Part shown: positions 1-8,141 of the stretch, one piece after another
Layout: each line of letters starts with the position of its first letter
Numbering within the stretch: the stretch's first letter is position 1
Source of the DNA: HGM05232 sp036661515
GTDB lineage: Bacteria; Bacteroidota; Bacteroidia; Bacteroidales; Muribaculaceae
Reading direction: 5' to 3'
NCBI GenBank assembly: GCA_036661515.1
Contig: JAVWYO010000068.1
Coordinates: forward strand, 1 to 10,902
Length of the DNA: 10,902 nt
Notes under the pieces: generated by a model
The model's input: only the letters and a program-made list of their open reading frames with translations
Told to the model about the DNA's origin: nothing
The model's database searches: none
Position numbers and translations under genes: made by a program

Positions 1-90
1 ACTCCATTCAACATTGCAAATATAGGGATAAAAATTCAAAATATTAAATGACAAGGAATAAAACAGTATCGCAGATTCATGTCGTCGCGT

Positions 91-183
91 GAGTTTGACA
101 GTAGTAATGAAAAAATATTACTACATTTTAATAGCTGTAACCAGCAGTTAACCACTCATTTAACCACTCCATGTGTCAAACTC
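91..183 (+). repeat. Inverted repeat enclosing hairpin and direct repeats, upstream of fecR-like gene
   Basis: A perfect 10-bp inverted repeat (GAGTTTGACA at 91-100, TGTCAAACTC at 174-183) brackets 73 bp. Directly inside the left arm is a hairpin with 8-bp arms (GTAGTAAT 101-108, ATTACTAC 117-124) and an 8-nt loop, then a small GCTG/CAGC stem (134-137, 142-145). The block is less AT-rich than its surroundings and ends 79 bp before the anti-sigma start. It could be a folded 5' leader RNA or a cluster of operator sites. The pairing is seen in the sequence; any function is inference. No known riboswitch class was recognised. Confidence 0.45.
148..169 (+). repeat. Direct repeat TTAACCACTC, 12-bp period
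   Basis: The 10-mer TTAACCACTC occurs at 148-157 and again at 160-169, and a third shorter copy of the core TAACCA lies at 138-143. The cores are therefore spaced 11 and 12 bp apart, about one helical turn, as expected for sites of a DNA-binding protein occupying one face of the helix. The 8-mer TAACCACT also occurs at 10883-10890, upstream of the sigma-factor gene. A regulatory role is inference. Confidence 0.4.
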
Positions 184-262
184 GGGAAATATTATAATTT
201 TTTTTTAAAAAAGTGAGTACAAAAACAAAATACAACTGTCTATTTATAAAACAGCTCAATAT

Positions 263-1333
263 ATGGACCGCAAAAATCTATTAAGTAGCAATCTTTCAAA
301 ACAAATCGTAAAAGATACAGAGCCAAATCTGTCACTTAACGAAAAGAAAGAAATGTGGGGAGAAATTAATCATAGGACACAGTGGAGTGTAACCGCTCAT
401 AAGAGAAAATTATGGGTAGGAATTGCAGCATCAATAATTCTCCTTATTTGTGGAACAATTACTATTAATTTCTTGAATAATAGAAATAATCTAAATAATC
501 TGTTCAGCCTTATCGACGTAACTAATATTAAAGATATTAAGCTAATAGTAGGAGATCAACAATTTAATATAGCGAAAGACTCAGAGATTAAATGCAATCT
601 TACGTCAAACAAAATTGAAGTAAATAATAACGGAGTAGAACTCTTTTCCCTATGTATTCCAGATGCTGAAACTAAGATTCAAATGGCTGTCCCAGCAGGA
701 AAATCTTCTAAAATAATACTTTCCGATAATTCAGAAATAAATCTAAAAGCTCAGTCGCAACTAATTACTCCATTTGCATTTTGTGGCTCAAAAAGAGAAA
801 TATATCTTAGAGGTGAAGCCTTCCTAAAAGTTAGCAGAAACGAGAAAAAACAATTTATAACTCATACAAAATCACTTAAAGTTGGAGTACTGGGTACTGA
901 ATTTATCGTCTCGGCATATCCGCTGGATAAAGAAGAAACTGTTACTCTTGTTTCTGGACGCGTTGAGGTAGCAACTATAAAAGGTGATGTACAAGTAATG
1001 AACCCAAATGATCATTTCTCTTATAATAAATCAAATGGTAATCATTCTATGACTCACAATATTGATTCAGAACCATTCGCTGGGTGGATACAAAAAGTGT
1101 TAGTCGCCAAAAATGAATCACTGGAAGATGTGTTTAACGACCTTGAAAAATATTATGACATAAGACTAAATTATGATAAAGCGTCAATGACTGGAATTAG
1201 GATAAATGGGAAAATTGATATAAGTGTGCCTATCGAAACAGTCCTTAATCGCTTATCAAAAATAGCTCCTATTACGATTAAAAGGGAGAAAAATAAAGAG
1301 ATTTTTATAACAATTACAAAACCATTAAACTAA
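263..1333 (+). CDS. FecR-like anti-sigma factor (inner-membrane sensor)
   Basis: This 356-residue protein looks like a FecR-family anti-sigma factor that holds an ECF sigma factor inactive until an outer-membrane transducer signals across the periplasm. A short cytoplasmic part (about 1-49), presumably the sigma-binding end, is followed by one membrane helix (about 50-71, ending CGTITINFL). The periplasmic FecR domain covers about 141-240 (MAVPAGKSSKIILSDNSEI, RGEAFLKV, VLGTEFIV). The C-terminal domain typical of Bacteroidota FecR proteins (DUF4974 type) covers about 283-350 (ESLEDVFNDLEKYYDI). The ATG at 263 is chosen because it gives the expected short N-terminal region. The gene lies 132 bp before the SusC-type transducer, its likely signalling partner. 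Unusually, no sigma gene sits next to it inside the window; the only one is at 10120-10737 on the other strand. Confidence 0.9.
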   Translation: MDRKNLLSSNLSKQIVKDTEPNLSLNEKKEMWGEINHRTQWSVTAHKRKLWVGIAASIILLICGTITINFLNNRNNLNNLFSLIDVTNIKDIKLIVGDQQFNIAKDSEIKCNLTSNKIEVNNNGVELFSLCIPDAETKIQMAVPAGKSSKIILSDNSEINLKAQSQLITPFAFCGSKREIYLRGEAFLKVSRNEKKQFITHTKSLKVGVLGTEFIVSAYPLDKEETVTLVSGRVEVATIKGDVQVMNPNDHFSYNKSNGNHSMTHNIDSEPFAGWIQKVLVAKNESLEDVFNDLEKYYDIRLNYDKASMTGIRINGKIDISVPIETVLNRLSKIAPITIKREKNKEIFITITKPLN

Positions 1334-1381
1334 TCATATTATGACATAATTAAATAGCTCTGTCTATACCAAAAAAACGAA

Positions 1382-1410
1382 GCTGGGAGATACTCCTAAT
1401 ACCTCCCAGC
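1382..1410 (+). repeat. Hairpin in the fecR-susC spacer
   Basis: A perfect 8-bp stem, GCTGGGAG (1382-1389) with CTCCCAGC (1403-1410), encloses a 13-nt loop. It is G+C-rich within an otherwise AT-rich 132-bp spacer. No run of T follows it (the next bases are CACTAAGACTTTG), so it is not a classical intrinsic terminator. It may be an attenuator, an mRNA stability element, or a boundary between fecR transcripts and a sigma-dependent susC promoter; the sequence does not decide among these. Confidence 0.5.
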
Positions 1411-1465
1411 CACTAAGACTTTGAAACTAAAAAAACTAAATTAACTTCAAAAATCTATTTTTAAA

Positions 1466-4400
1466 ATGAATGCAAAATATCATTCATGCAAGTATAATAA
1501 AATATTATTAAAAAGGCTTGCAATTATTAGTTATTTATTGTTTATTTCGGCATTTACTATTCCTTCTCAGGCAATAGCATCTCCTACACCAGCCGAAAAA
1601 AACGAATCGGCTTTTATTTCTTTAAATGAAACTCAAAAGCCAATAAGTGCTATCTTGAAAGACATCGAGAAGCAAAGTAATTATGTATTTGTATATAATA
1701 GTGCCGAGATTGACCTCTCAATGCCTGTTACTCTAAAAATGACCTCAGCTTCTATAAAAAGCATTATGAATGTATTGCTTAAAAATACATCATTTAAATA
1801 CGAGATATCAAATCGACAAGTACTTATCCTTAAAGACAACGAAACTAAAAGTAACAAAATCAAAGCCTCTGGTAAGGTTGTTGATGCCGAAACTGGAGAA
1901 CCTCTTATTGGTGTAACGATTCAAGTAAAAGGAGAAAACATTGGTTCCATAACTGATATTGAGGGTAGTTATGATATTGAAATTCAAAAAGGGGCTACAA
2001 TGATTTTTTCTTATGTCGGATATTCAAAGAAAGAACTAAAAGCTCAATCTCTTATGAAAGTTGAGCTGAAAAATCAAAGTGAACAGCTTAATGAACTTGT
2101 AGTAGTGGGATATGGTTCAGTAAAAAAGAAAGATTTAACAGGGGCAGTGTCGGCGGTTGGCGAAAAAGACTTTAATAAAGGCTTGGTAAATAATGCTGCA
2201 CAACTTATTCAAGGACGCGTATCGGGTGTTAACATTACAAGTAATGACGGAGAACCTGGTGGCGGTGTAACAATCAGAGTACGAGGGTCTAATTCAATAC
2301 GCTCAGGACAAGATCCGCTATATGTTGTTGATGGTGTGCCTTTGGATATTTCAGATGATTTACAACCTAAAGGGGCAAGCATAGCAGGCGTAGGCTCGAC
2401 TGGGAATAAAAATCCGCTTAACTTCCTAAATCCAAATGATATTGCATCTATTGATGTCCTAAAAGATGCTTCGGCTACTGCTATATATGGAGCCAGAGGC
2501 GCAAATGGCGTTATTATGGTGACTACAAAAAAAGGACAAGAAGGACNNNNNNNNNNATTCTGGCGCTATTAGCGTCTCTCAACTTAGAAAAAAATATGAC
2601 GTACTTTCGGCCGACCAATATCGCCAACTTACAAAAGACAAGGGATTAACTCTTGAGGATAAAGGAGCTAATACTGATTGGCAAGATCAAATTTTCCGTA
2701 CGGCTTTTTCTCATAATCACAACCTTTCCATTAGCGGTGGTATTAAGAATGGTACGTACCGTGCATCGTTGGGATATCAAAACAATGAAGGTATCATTAA
2801 GAAAAGTGGTATGGAGAAATTTACTGGAAGATTTGCAATAAGTCAGAAATTCTTTAATGATCGACTTTCTTTAGAAGCAAGTCTTTTAGCTACGAGATCT
2901 AACGATCAAAGAGCTCCTTTAGGACAATCGGGTGGCTATGAGGGAGATTTAATTCTCACATCATTAAAACTAAATCCTACATTCCCTATATTTAACGAAG
3001 ATGGCTCATATTTCCAAAAGAGTCCCGATACAAGGAACCCTGTAGCTATGATTGACCTTACTAACGATAAAACTCGCACCGATCGCATTCTTGCGAACTT
3101 AAATGGTACTTTTGAAATTATAAAAGGACTAAAATATAAATTAAATATTGCATTTGATGAAACAACTGCATCTCGCAAAGTTACACAAAACGCAAAGTTA
3201 ATTTACATGACAGATAAAGGTACAGTAGATATTAACAATATTGAAGCTGGTAATTTCCTTATAGAGAATTATCTAACCTACGACTTAATAGTAAAAGATA
3301 TTCATAAGTTTAACTTCCTTGCTGGTCACTCCTATCAAAAATTCAATAATTATAACTATGGATTCCATATTAATGGATTTGAAGTTGATGACATTGACTA
3401 TATCTATGACTTTGGTTTTGGTAGCAACAAGTTAATTTCGGGAGGGTCGAATATTACAAAAAATGAGATACAATCATTCTTTGGTCGTGTTAATTACAAT
3501 TTAATGGGTAAGTATTTACTAACCGTTAATCTTCGCTCTGATGGCTCAACAAAATTTGGTGCTAATAATAAATATGGATTCTTCCCTTCGGCTGCTCTTG
3601 CTTGGAGAATGATTGATGAAAAATTTATTTCCGATCTTAATGTCTTCAGTAATTTGAAGCTACGATTAAGCTGGGGTATAACGGGTAATCAAGAAATCCC
3701 TAACAAAATTTCTCAAATAAAACTTGGAACCACATCTGGTTCTATTTTAGATGGGGGCACTGATGTTACTCCAGGGATAACTCTTACAAGAACACCTAAT
3801 CCAAATTTGAAGTGGGAACGTACCGAACAACTCGATTTGGGAATCGACTTCGCATTTTTTCATCACAGATTAAGTGGAACTCTCGATTTATATTCAAAGA
3901 CTACTAAAGATGTTCTGTTACAAGTTAATTCAATTGCACCTGCACCTACTACTCAAGTATGGAGTAACGTACCAGGTATGAAAATTCTTAATAAAGGTAT
4001 TGAAATCGGACTTAATGGTGTGATTGTTGAAGAACGTGATTGGCATTTTGAAATGGGTGCAAACTTCTCTGCTAATAAAAATGAGGTAAGAAATTTGCCA
4101 ATGGAATCTATAACTATATCTAATCCAAGTGGCCCTGGTATAACTGGATTCAACGCACAAGTAATAAAAAGTGGCTATCCTATTGGAACATTTTGGGGAT
4201 ATAATTTCTTAGGGTTCGATGAAAAAGGGCACAGCGTTTATGAAAAAGATGCCGATGGCAAAAACGTTGAAAAATGTATTGGAAATGCACAACCCGATTT
4301 CACTCTTAATTTTAATACCAATTTACGTTGGAAGAATTTTGATTTAGGGCTATTCTTTAATAGCGTTGTTGGAAACGATGTATATAACAATCTTGCTAAC

Positions 4401-4760
4401 GTAATCGACAATATGAGTATGTTTGCTAAAGGGAATAATACAACTCCTGGTGCAGCGGCCTCAGGTGAAGCTCTCGACAATGTCCTTGACTATTCAAGTA
4501 GATATATAGAAAGTGGATCATATCTTCGTCTTAGTAGTGCAACTATTGGATACACTCTTCCAATGAAAAATAATAAATGGGTAAGCAATATACGTTTAAA
4601 TGTCACTGGAAATAACCTTTTTGTAATCTCTGGTTACTCTGGCTATGATCCCGAAGTTAATGCTTCTCGTACTTCTAATGGCGTGCCATCTCTTGGTATT
4701 GGCTGGACTTCTTATCCTCAATCTCGTAGCTTTAGCTTTGGAGTTTCAGTAGATTTTTAA
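1466..4760 (+). CDS. SusC/RagA-type TonB-dependent transducer with STN domain (gap-interrupted)
   Basis: Outer-membrane beta-barrel that imports oligosaccharides with energy from TonB. The signal peptide runs to about Ala38 (SQAIA, then SPTPAEK). An STN domain (about 48-125) marks it as a signalling transducer able to contact a FecR-type anti-sigma factor. A carboxypeptidase-D-like domain follows (about 136-203, GKVVDAETGEPLIGV), then a TonB-box-like ELVVVGYG (210-217) and a plug with DPLYVVDGVPL (283-293) and IYGARGANGVIMVTTKKG. The barrel ends in a terminal Phe (FGVSVDF), usual for outer-membrane barrels. A 10-N gap at 2547-2556 splits the gene: the upstream part reads in one frame to the gap and the downstream part is open from 2557 to 4760 in another. 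There is no internal stop, so the break is probably a wrong gap length. Full length would be about 1,098 residues, normal for SusC. It is 26 bp from the SusD gene. The transported sugar cannot be read from the sequence. Confidence 0.93.
2547..2556. other. Assembly gap (10 N) inside susC-like gene
   Basis: Ten unknown bases lie between the plug motif TTKKGQEG and the residues YSGAISVSQLRKKYDV. The flanking frames differ; they agree only if the true gap is a multiple of three (for example 9 or 12). SusC proteins commonly read KG..GxPxxxYxG here, and a PxxxY filling would need 12 bases. Confidence 0.95.
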
Positions 4761-4786
4761 AATAACTTTAAATTGCAAAATAAACA

Positions 4787-6346
4787 ATGAATACTTTTAA
4801 ATATATTTTCACGGCTATTATCGCTCTTATGATTATGTCATCATGTAGCGACTTAAATGAAGAAATTCTAAATGAAAAAGATGAAGAGGAAACTATTAAA
4901 GATCCTGCTAATGCTGGAATGATTGTAGCTCCTGCTTACGCATACCTTCGTGACCTTCAAAGTCGCTCTGGAGTGTGGTTGGTACTCGAAAGCGTTACAG
5001 ATGAACTGGTGTTCCCCACACGTGGTAGCGATTGGAACAACTCTAATTATAGAACCCTATTTACTCACGAATATGACGATAAAAATAGTTATATTAAAAA
5101 TACGTGGAATAGCTTTATGATTGGAATAACTCGCTGTAATGTAGCTCTTCAGTATCTTTCAAAGCTGGAACAAACAGCTCTTGTAAAGGACTATATTAAT
5201 GAAACAAAATTTATTAGGGCGCTTTGCATGTATCATTTAATGGACTGCTTCGGTCAATTCCCTATGCGTGAATTTTCTGAAATAGATTTTTCCGTAAAAC
5301 CTAAAATATTAAATCGTGCGCTGGCTCTTGAAAGAATTGAAAAAGAATTAAAAGAGATAATACCGCTATTAAAAGAAAAAGGAGATGTCCCTTATGGTAG
5401 AATAACGCGGGCTTCTGCTCAAACGTTACTTGCCAAGCTATATTTAAATAATCAAGTTTACACGGGGAAGGCTCCTGCCTTTTCTGATGGAGTTGCTCGC
5501 TGGGGTGATGTGATAAGCCAGTGCGATGCTATTATTAATTCAGGAAAGTATCAACTTGCTGATGACTTTTGGAAACTTTATTTAGCCGATAACGGTGCTT
5601 ATTCTAATCAAACGGAAACAATCCTGCCTATCGTGTATAATTGCACTGCTGGTCTAAAAGGTATCCCTTGGCTTAATATTACACTCCATTATAATCAAAA
5701 ATTTAATGGCTTTAAAGGAATGTGGAACGGGTGTTGCACAACACCTACATTTCTCGACACATGGGATACTACTGACCCTCGTTATCAAGATACGCGTTTG
5801 AAAAAACAGATTGGTTTCAATTTAGGAATCATTGTGGGCCCCCAATATGCACCCGATGGAACACCTATAAAAGATCGTACAGGTAAACAATTATCATATA
5901 CCCCTGATTTTAGCGTCCAAAATTCTACTGAAGCACAAGGCGCAAGAGTCGTTAAATATGCTCCCGATCCTGCATCTACGTTTACAAGTGCAAGCGAAAA
6001 TCATGTCCAATATTATCGACTATCAGATATATATTTAATGAGAGCTGAGGCTAAATTCAGAAATAATGATAAAAATGGCGCATTAGCTGATATTAATATA
6101 CTTCGCGAAAAACGTGGAGTGAAAGCATTACAGATTAATGATTTTAATCTCGATAAAATTTATAACGAGCGTGGATATGAATTTTACTGGGACGGACCAT
6201 CGCGTCGTAACGATATGGTGCGCTTCAATAAATATTGTGCTGCTCGATATGAAAAACTCGAAACACCTGCTTTCAAGATTCTTCTACCTATACCATTAAG
6301 TGCTAAAGAAGCTAATGATGAGTTAGAGGATAATCCTGGATACTAA
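4787..6346 (+). CDS. SusD/RagB-like outer-membrane sugar-binding lipoprotein
   Basis: A 519-residue SusD-family protein that caps the SusC barrel at the cell surface and binds the glycan. The N-terminus is a lipoprotein signal ending IMSSC, with the lipidated Cys at residue 20. SDLNEE follows it, an acidic stretch of the kind associated with surface export of Bacteroidota lipoproteins. The family's C-terminal region is clear: YRLSDIYLMRAEAKFRNND, then RGYEFYWDG, RRNDMVRF (473-480), and the ending LLPIPLSAKEAN...NPGY, which is typical of SusD proteins. Length and gene order match the family. The start ATG is 26 bp after the susC stop, so the two are almost certainly cotranscribed. An intrinsic-terminator-like hairpin begins about 20 bp after its stop. 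The ligand is unknown; the neighbouring GH13 and GH65 genes suggest an alpha-glucoside. Confidence 0.95.
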   Translation: MNTFKYIFTAIIALMIMSSCSDLNEEILNEKDEEETIKDPANAGMIVAPAYAYLRDLQSRSGVWLVLESVTDELVFPTRGSDWNNSNYRTLFTHEYDDKNSYIKNTWNSFMIGITRCNVALQYLSKLEQTALVKDYINETKFIRALCMYHLMDCFGQFPMREFSEIDFSVKPKILNRALALERIEKELKEIIPLLKEKGDVPYGRITRASAQTLLAKLYLNNQVYTGKAPAFSDGVARWGDVISQCDAIINSGKYQLADDFWKLYLADNGAYSNQTETILPIVYNCTAGLKGIPWLNITLHYNQKFNGFKGMWNGCCTTPTFLDTWDTTDPRYQDTRLKKQIGFNLGIIVGPQYAPDGTPIKDRTGKQLSYTPDFSVQNSTEAQGARVVKYAPDPASTFTSASENHVQYYRLSDIYLMRAEAKFRNNDKNGALADINILREKRGVKALQINDFNLDKIYNERGYEFYWDGPSRRNDMVRFNKYCAARYEKLETPAFKILLPIPLSAKEANDELEDNPGY

Positions 6347-6364
6347 TAAATTATCTATATAATT

Positions 6365-6417
6365 AGCTGATAGTGGTGACGCTCTTTTTCTATGCTCACG
6401 CTATCAGCTTCTTTTTT
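6365..6417 (+). terminator. Intrinsic terminator or attenuator between susD and GH13
   Basis: AGCTGATAG (6365-6373) pairs perfectly with CTATCAGCT (6401-6409). The stem continues inward with a bulge (GTGGTGAC against GCTCACG), closing a T-rich loop. A T-rich tail (TCTTTTTT, 6410-6417) follows at once. Stem plus T-run is the form of a Rho-independent terminator. It ends only 14 bp before the GH13 start codon, leaving no room for a promoter between them, so partial read-through from susCD is the likely source of GH13 and GH65 mRNA. Confidence 0.7.
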
Positions 6418-6431
6418 AATTTTCATAAATA

Positions 6432-7739
6432 ATGACTTTCTTTCAGAAATTTNNNNNNNNNNNNNNNNNNNNNNNNNNNATAGTAGTTGCATCATGTATC
6501 ATTGCTCCTTATTCTGCAAAGGCCTATAATCTCCCCACTTGGATTGAAGATGCCGTGATTTATCAAATTTACCCCTCAAGTTTCCAGGATAGTAATGACG
6601 ATGGTATTGGTGATCTCACTGGAATAATGAGTAGACTTGATTATATTAAATCAATTGGCGTTAATACCATTTGGCTAAATCCTTGTTTCCATTCAGGATT
6701 CCGTGATGGGGGATACGACGTAATAGATTTTTATCGTGTAGCACCACGATTTGGCACCAACGACGACATGAGGAAATTATTCGAAATTGCGCATGCTAAA
6801 GGGATTAGAGTGATTTTAGATCTTGTCGTGGGTCACACTTCTGATCAATCGCCATGGTTTAAATTTTCGCAACAAAAGACAAAAAACATTTATTCAAATC
6901 GATATATTTGGACTAATGATTCATCTATTCTTCCAGATAAATTTGTAAAAGGTAACTTTGAGCGTAATGGAAGTTATCGTAAGAATTATTTTGATTGTCA
7001 ACCTGCGCTTAACTATGGATATGGTGAACCTAATCCACAAAATAATTGGGAAGAACCTGTTTCAGCTCCAGCCCCCACAGCAACACGTTTGGAACTAATG
7101 AATATTATTAATTTCTGGATGCAAATGGGATGCGATGGCTTTAGAATAGATATGGCTGGGTCACTCGTCAAAAACGACCCTAACTTGGTAGGAACAAAGA
7201 AACTTTGGAACGAAATAAGAACCAATTTTGAGAGCCTTTATCCTAATGGTATTTTACTCGCTGAATGGAGTGCCCCCGAAAAAGCTGTAAAAGTAGGCTT
7301 TATGATGGATTTTAATATTCATTTTGGCAAAACTGGTTATCGGAATATGTTGTTTAACAATATTGGAACTTATAGGCGTGATACATGCTATTTCGATATT
7401 AAAGGAGTTGGCGACCCTAAACCATTTATCGATAATTTAACTATGTGTCTAAAGGCAGCTGGCGACACTATGCACATATCAACCCCAACAGGTAATCATG
7501 ATTTTCAACGACCTAATTGTGGAAAACGTAATACAATAGAGCAACTTCGTACTACGATGGCATTTTTCATGACACTGCCAGGTGTCCCCACTATATATTA
7601 TGGCGATGAAATAGGTATGAAATTTATTGATAATCTGCCTGACAAAGAGGGTAGCATGCTCAAAAGTGGTAACAGAGCAGGCTCACGTACACCTATGCAA
7701 TGGGACAGTACAATTAATGCTGGGTTTTCTAATGCATAA
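6432..7739 (+). CDS. GH13 alpha-glucosidase-like enzyme, catalytic part (frameshifted)
   Basis: N-terminal 435 residues of a GH13 (alpha-amylase superfamily) retaining glycosidase, starting IEDAVIYQIYPSSFQDSNDDG. The conserved GH13 regions are present: DLVVGHTS (Asp130, His135), QPALN in domain B, GFRIDMAG with nucleophile Asp240, AEWS with acid/base Glu278, and TGNHD with Asp357. The QPxLN motif is typical of the oligo-1,6-glucosidase/trehalose-synthase side of the family, so small alpha-glucosides are more likely substrates than starch. Residue numbers count nine unknown residues at 6453-6479 inside the signal peptide. A SAKA/YNLP site suggests cleavage by signal peptidase I and a periplasmic enzyme; a weaker VASC lipobox is also possible. 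The frame stops at 7737 (TAA) just after PMQWDSTINAGFSNA, but the remainder of the protein continues in the next frame. A single missing base would restore a 568-residue enzyme. Confidence 0.88.
   Translation: MTFFQKFXXXXXXXXXIVVASCIIAPYSAKAYNLPTWIEDAVIYQIYPSSFQDSNDDGIGDLTGIMSRLDYIKSIGVNTIWLNPCFHSGFRDGGYDVIDFYRVAPRFGTNDDMRKLFEIAHAKGIRVILDLVVGHTSDQSPWFKFSQQKTKNIYSNRYIWTNDSSILPDKFVKGNFERNGSYRKNYFDCQPALNYGYGEPNPQNNWEEPVSAPAPTATRLELMNIINFWMQMGCDGFRIDMAGSLVKNDPNLVGTKKLWNEIRTNFESLYPNGILLAEWSAPEKAVKVGFMMDFNIHFGKTGYRNMLFNNIGTYRRDTCYFDIKGVGDPKPFIDNLTMCLKAAGDTMHISTPTGNHDFQRPNCGKRNTIEQLRTTMAFFMTLPGVPTIYYGDEIGMKFIDNLPDKEGSMLKSGNRAGSRTPMQWDSTINAGFSNA
6453..6479. other. Assembly gap (27 N) in GH13 signal peptide
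   Basis: Twenty-seven unknown bases follow MTFFQKF and precede IVVASCIIAPYSAKA. The length is a multiple of three and the frames on both sides agree, so the gap size may be right. The gap hides most of the hydrophobic core of the signal peptide and so leaves the signal peptidase I versus lipoprotein choice open. Confidence 0.95.
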
Positions 7740-8137
7740 ATAATTTTTATCTTCCAATCGACAATTCTTTTAATCGCCCTAATGTTAAGCAACAAGAACA
7801 GGATTCAACCTCAATGCTTAATTATGTGCGAAATTTGCTATCGTTGCGTAGTAAGTTCCCAGCATTGCATTGCCGTGGCGAAATATCATTCTATTGCGAT
7901 GGTAATGACAAATATCCATTAGTCTATGAACGCTCAAAAGGGTCGCAGCGTATTTTAATATGCATCAATCCTTCTGGACGTAATATCATAACAATAAGGA
8001 AAAATGTGCGTAAGTTTAAGCACATCACTCCTATAATGAAAAATAATTTCGATAAGATACAAAATATTAAATGCAAAGGGTCTAATATGTATCTATCAAT
8101 TCCTCCATTATCAGTAGGAATTTATATAATTGATTAA
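7733..8137 (+). pseudogene. GH13 C-terminal part, out of frame with the catalytic part
   Basis: Reading in the -1 frame from about 7736 gives NNFYLPIDNSFNRPNVKQQE, then MLNYVRNLLSLRSKFPAL and a beta-rich tail ending PPLSVGIYIID. This is the expected last helix of the GH13 barrel and its C-terminal beta domain, directly continuing PMQWDSTINAGFSNA. An internal ATG at 7814 would give a 107-residue piece that makes no sense as a separate protein. The frame has no stop for about 400 bp, so the lesion is recent or is a sequencing error. The stop (8135-8137) lies 4 bp before the GH65 ATG, as expected in an operon. Confidence 0.82.
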
Positions 8138-8141
8138 CTAT

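Noticed and set aside
17..24. Minus-strand TATATTTG matching the Bacteroidota -7 consensus, reading out of the window
   Set aside because: No TTTG at the usual 19-21 bp spacing and no gene visible on that side; likely chance in AT-rich DNA.
90..97. TGAGTTTG as a -7 element for the fecR-like gene
   Set aside because: It departs from TAnnTTTG at a key position, has no -33 element and is part of the inverted repeat.
2653..2841. 62-residue + strand reading frame within the SusC gene
   Set aside because: The SusC barrel reads through this stretch in another frame with clear family sequence, so this frame is a shadow.
3930..4480. Several minus-strand open frames opposite SusC
   Set aside because: No recognisable domain, and the opposite strand encodes well-conserved barrel sequence.
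7725..7745. Programmed -1 frameshift in the GH13 gene
   Set aside because: No slippery heptamer, and the two frames overlap by only a few bases between their stops.
8130..8141. TTG start extending the GH65 protein by four residues
   Set aside because: The ATG at 8142 gives a better signal peptide start and leaves the GH13 stop codon outside the gene; the TTG would overlap it.
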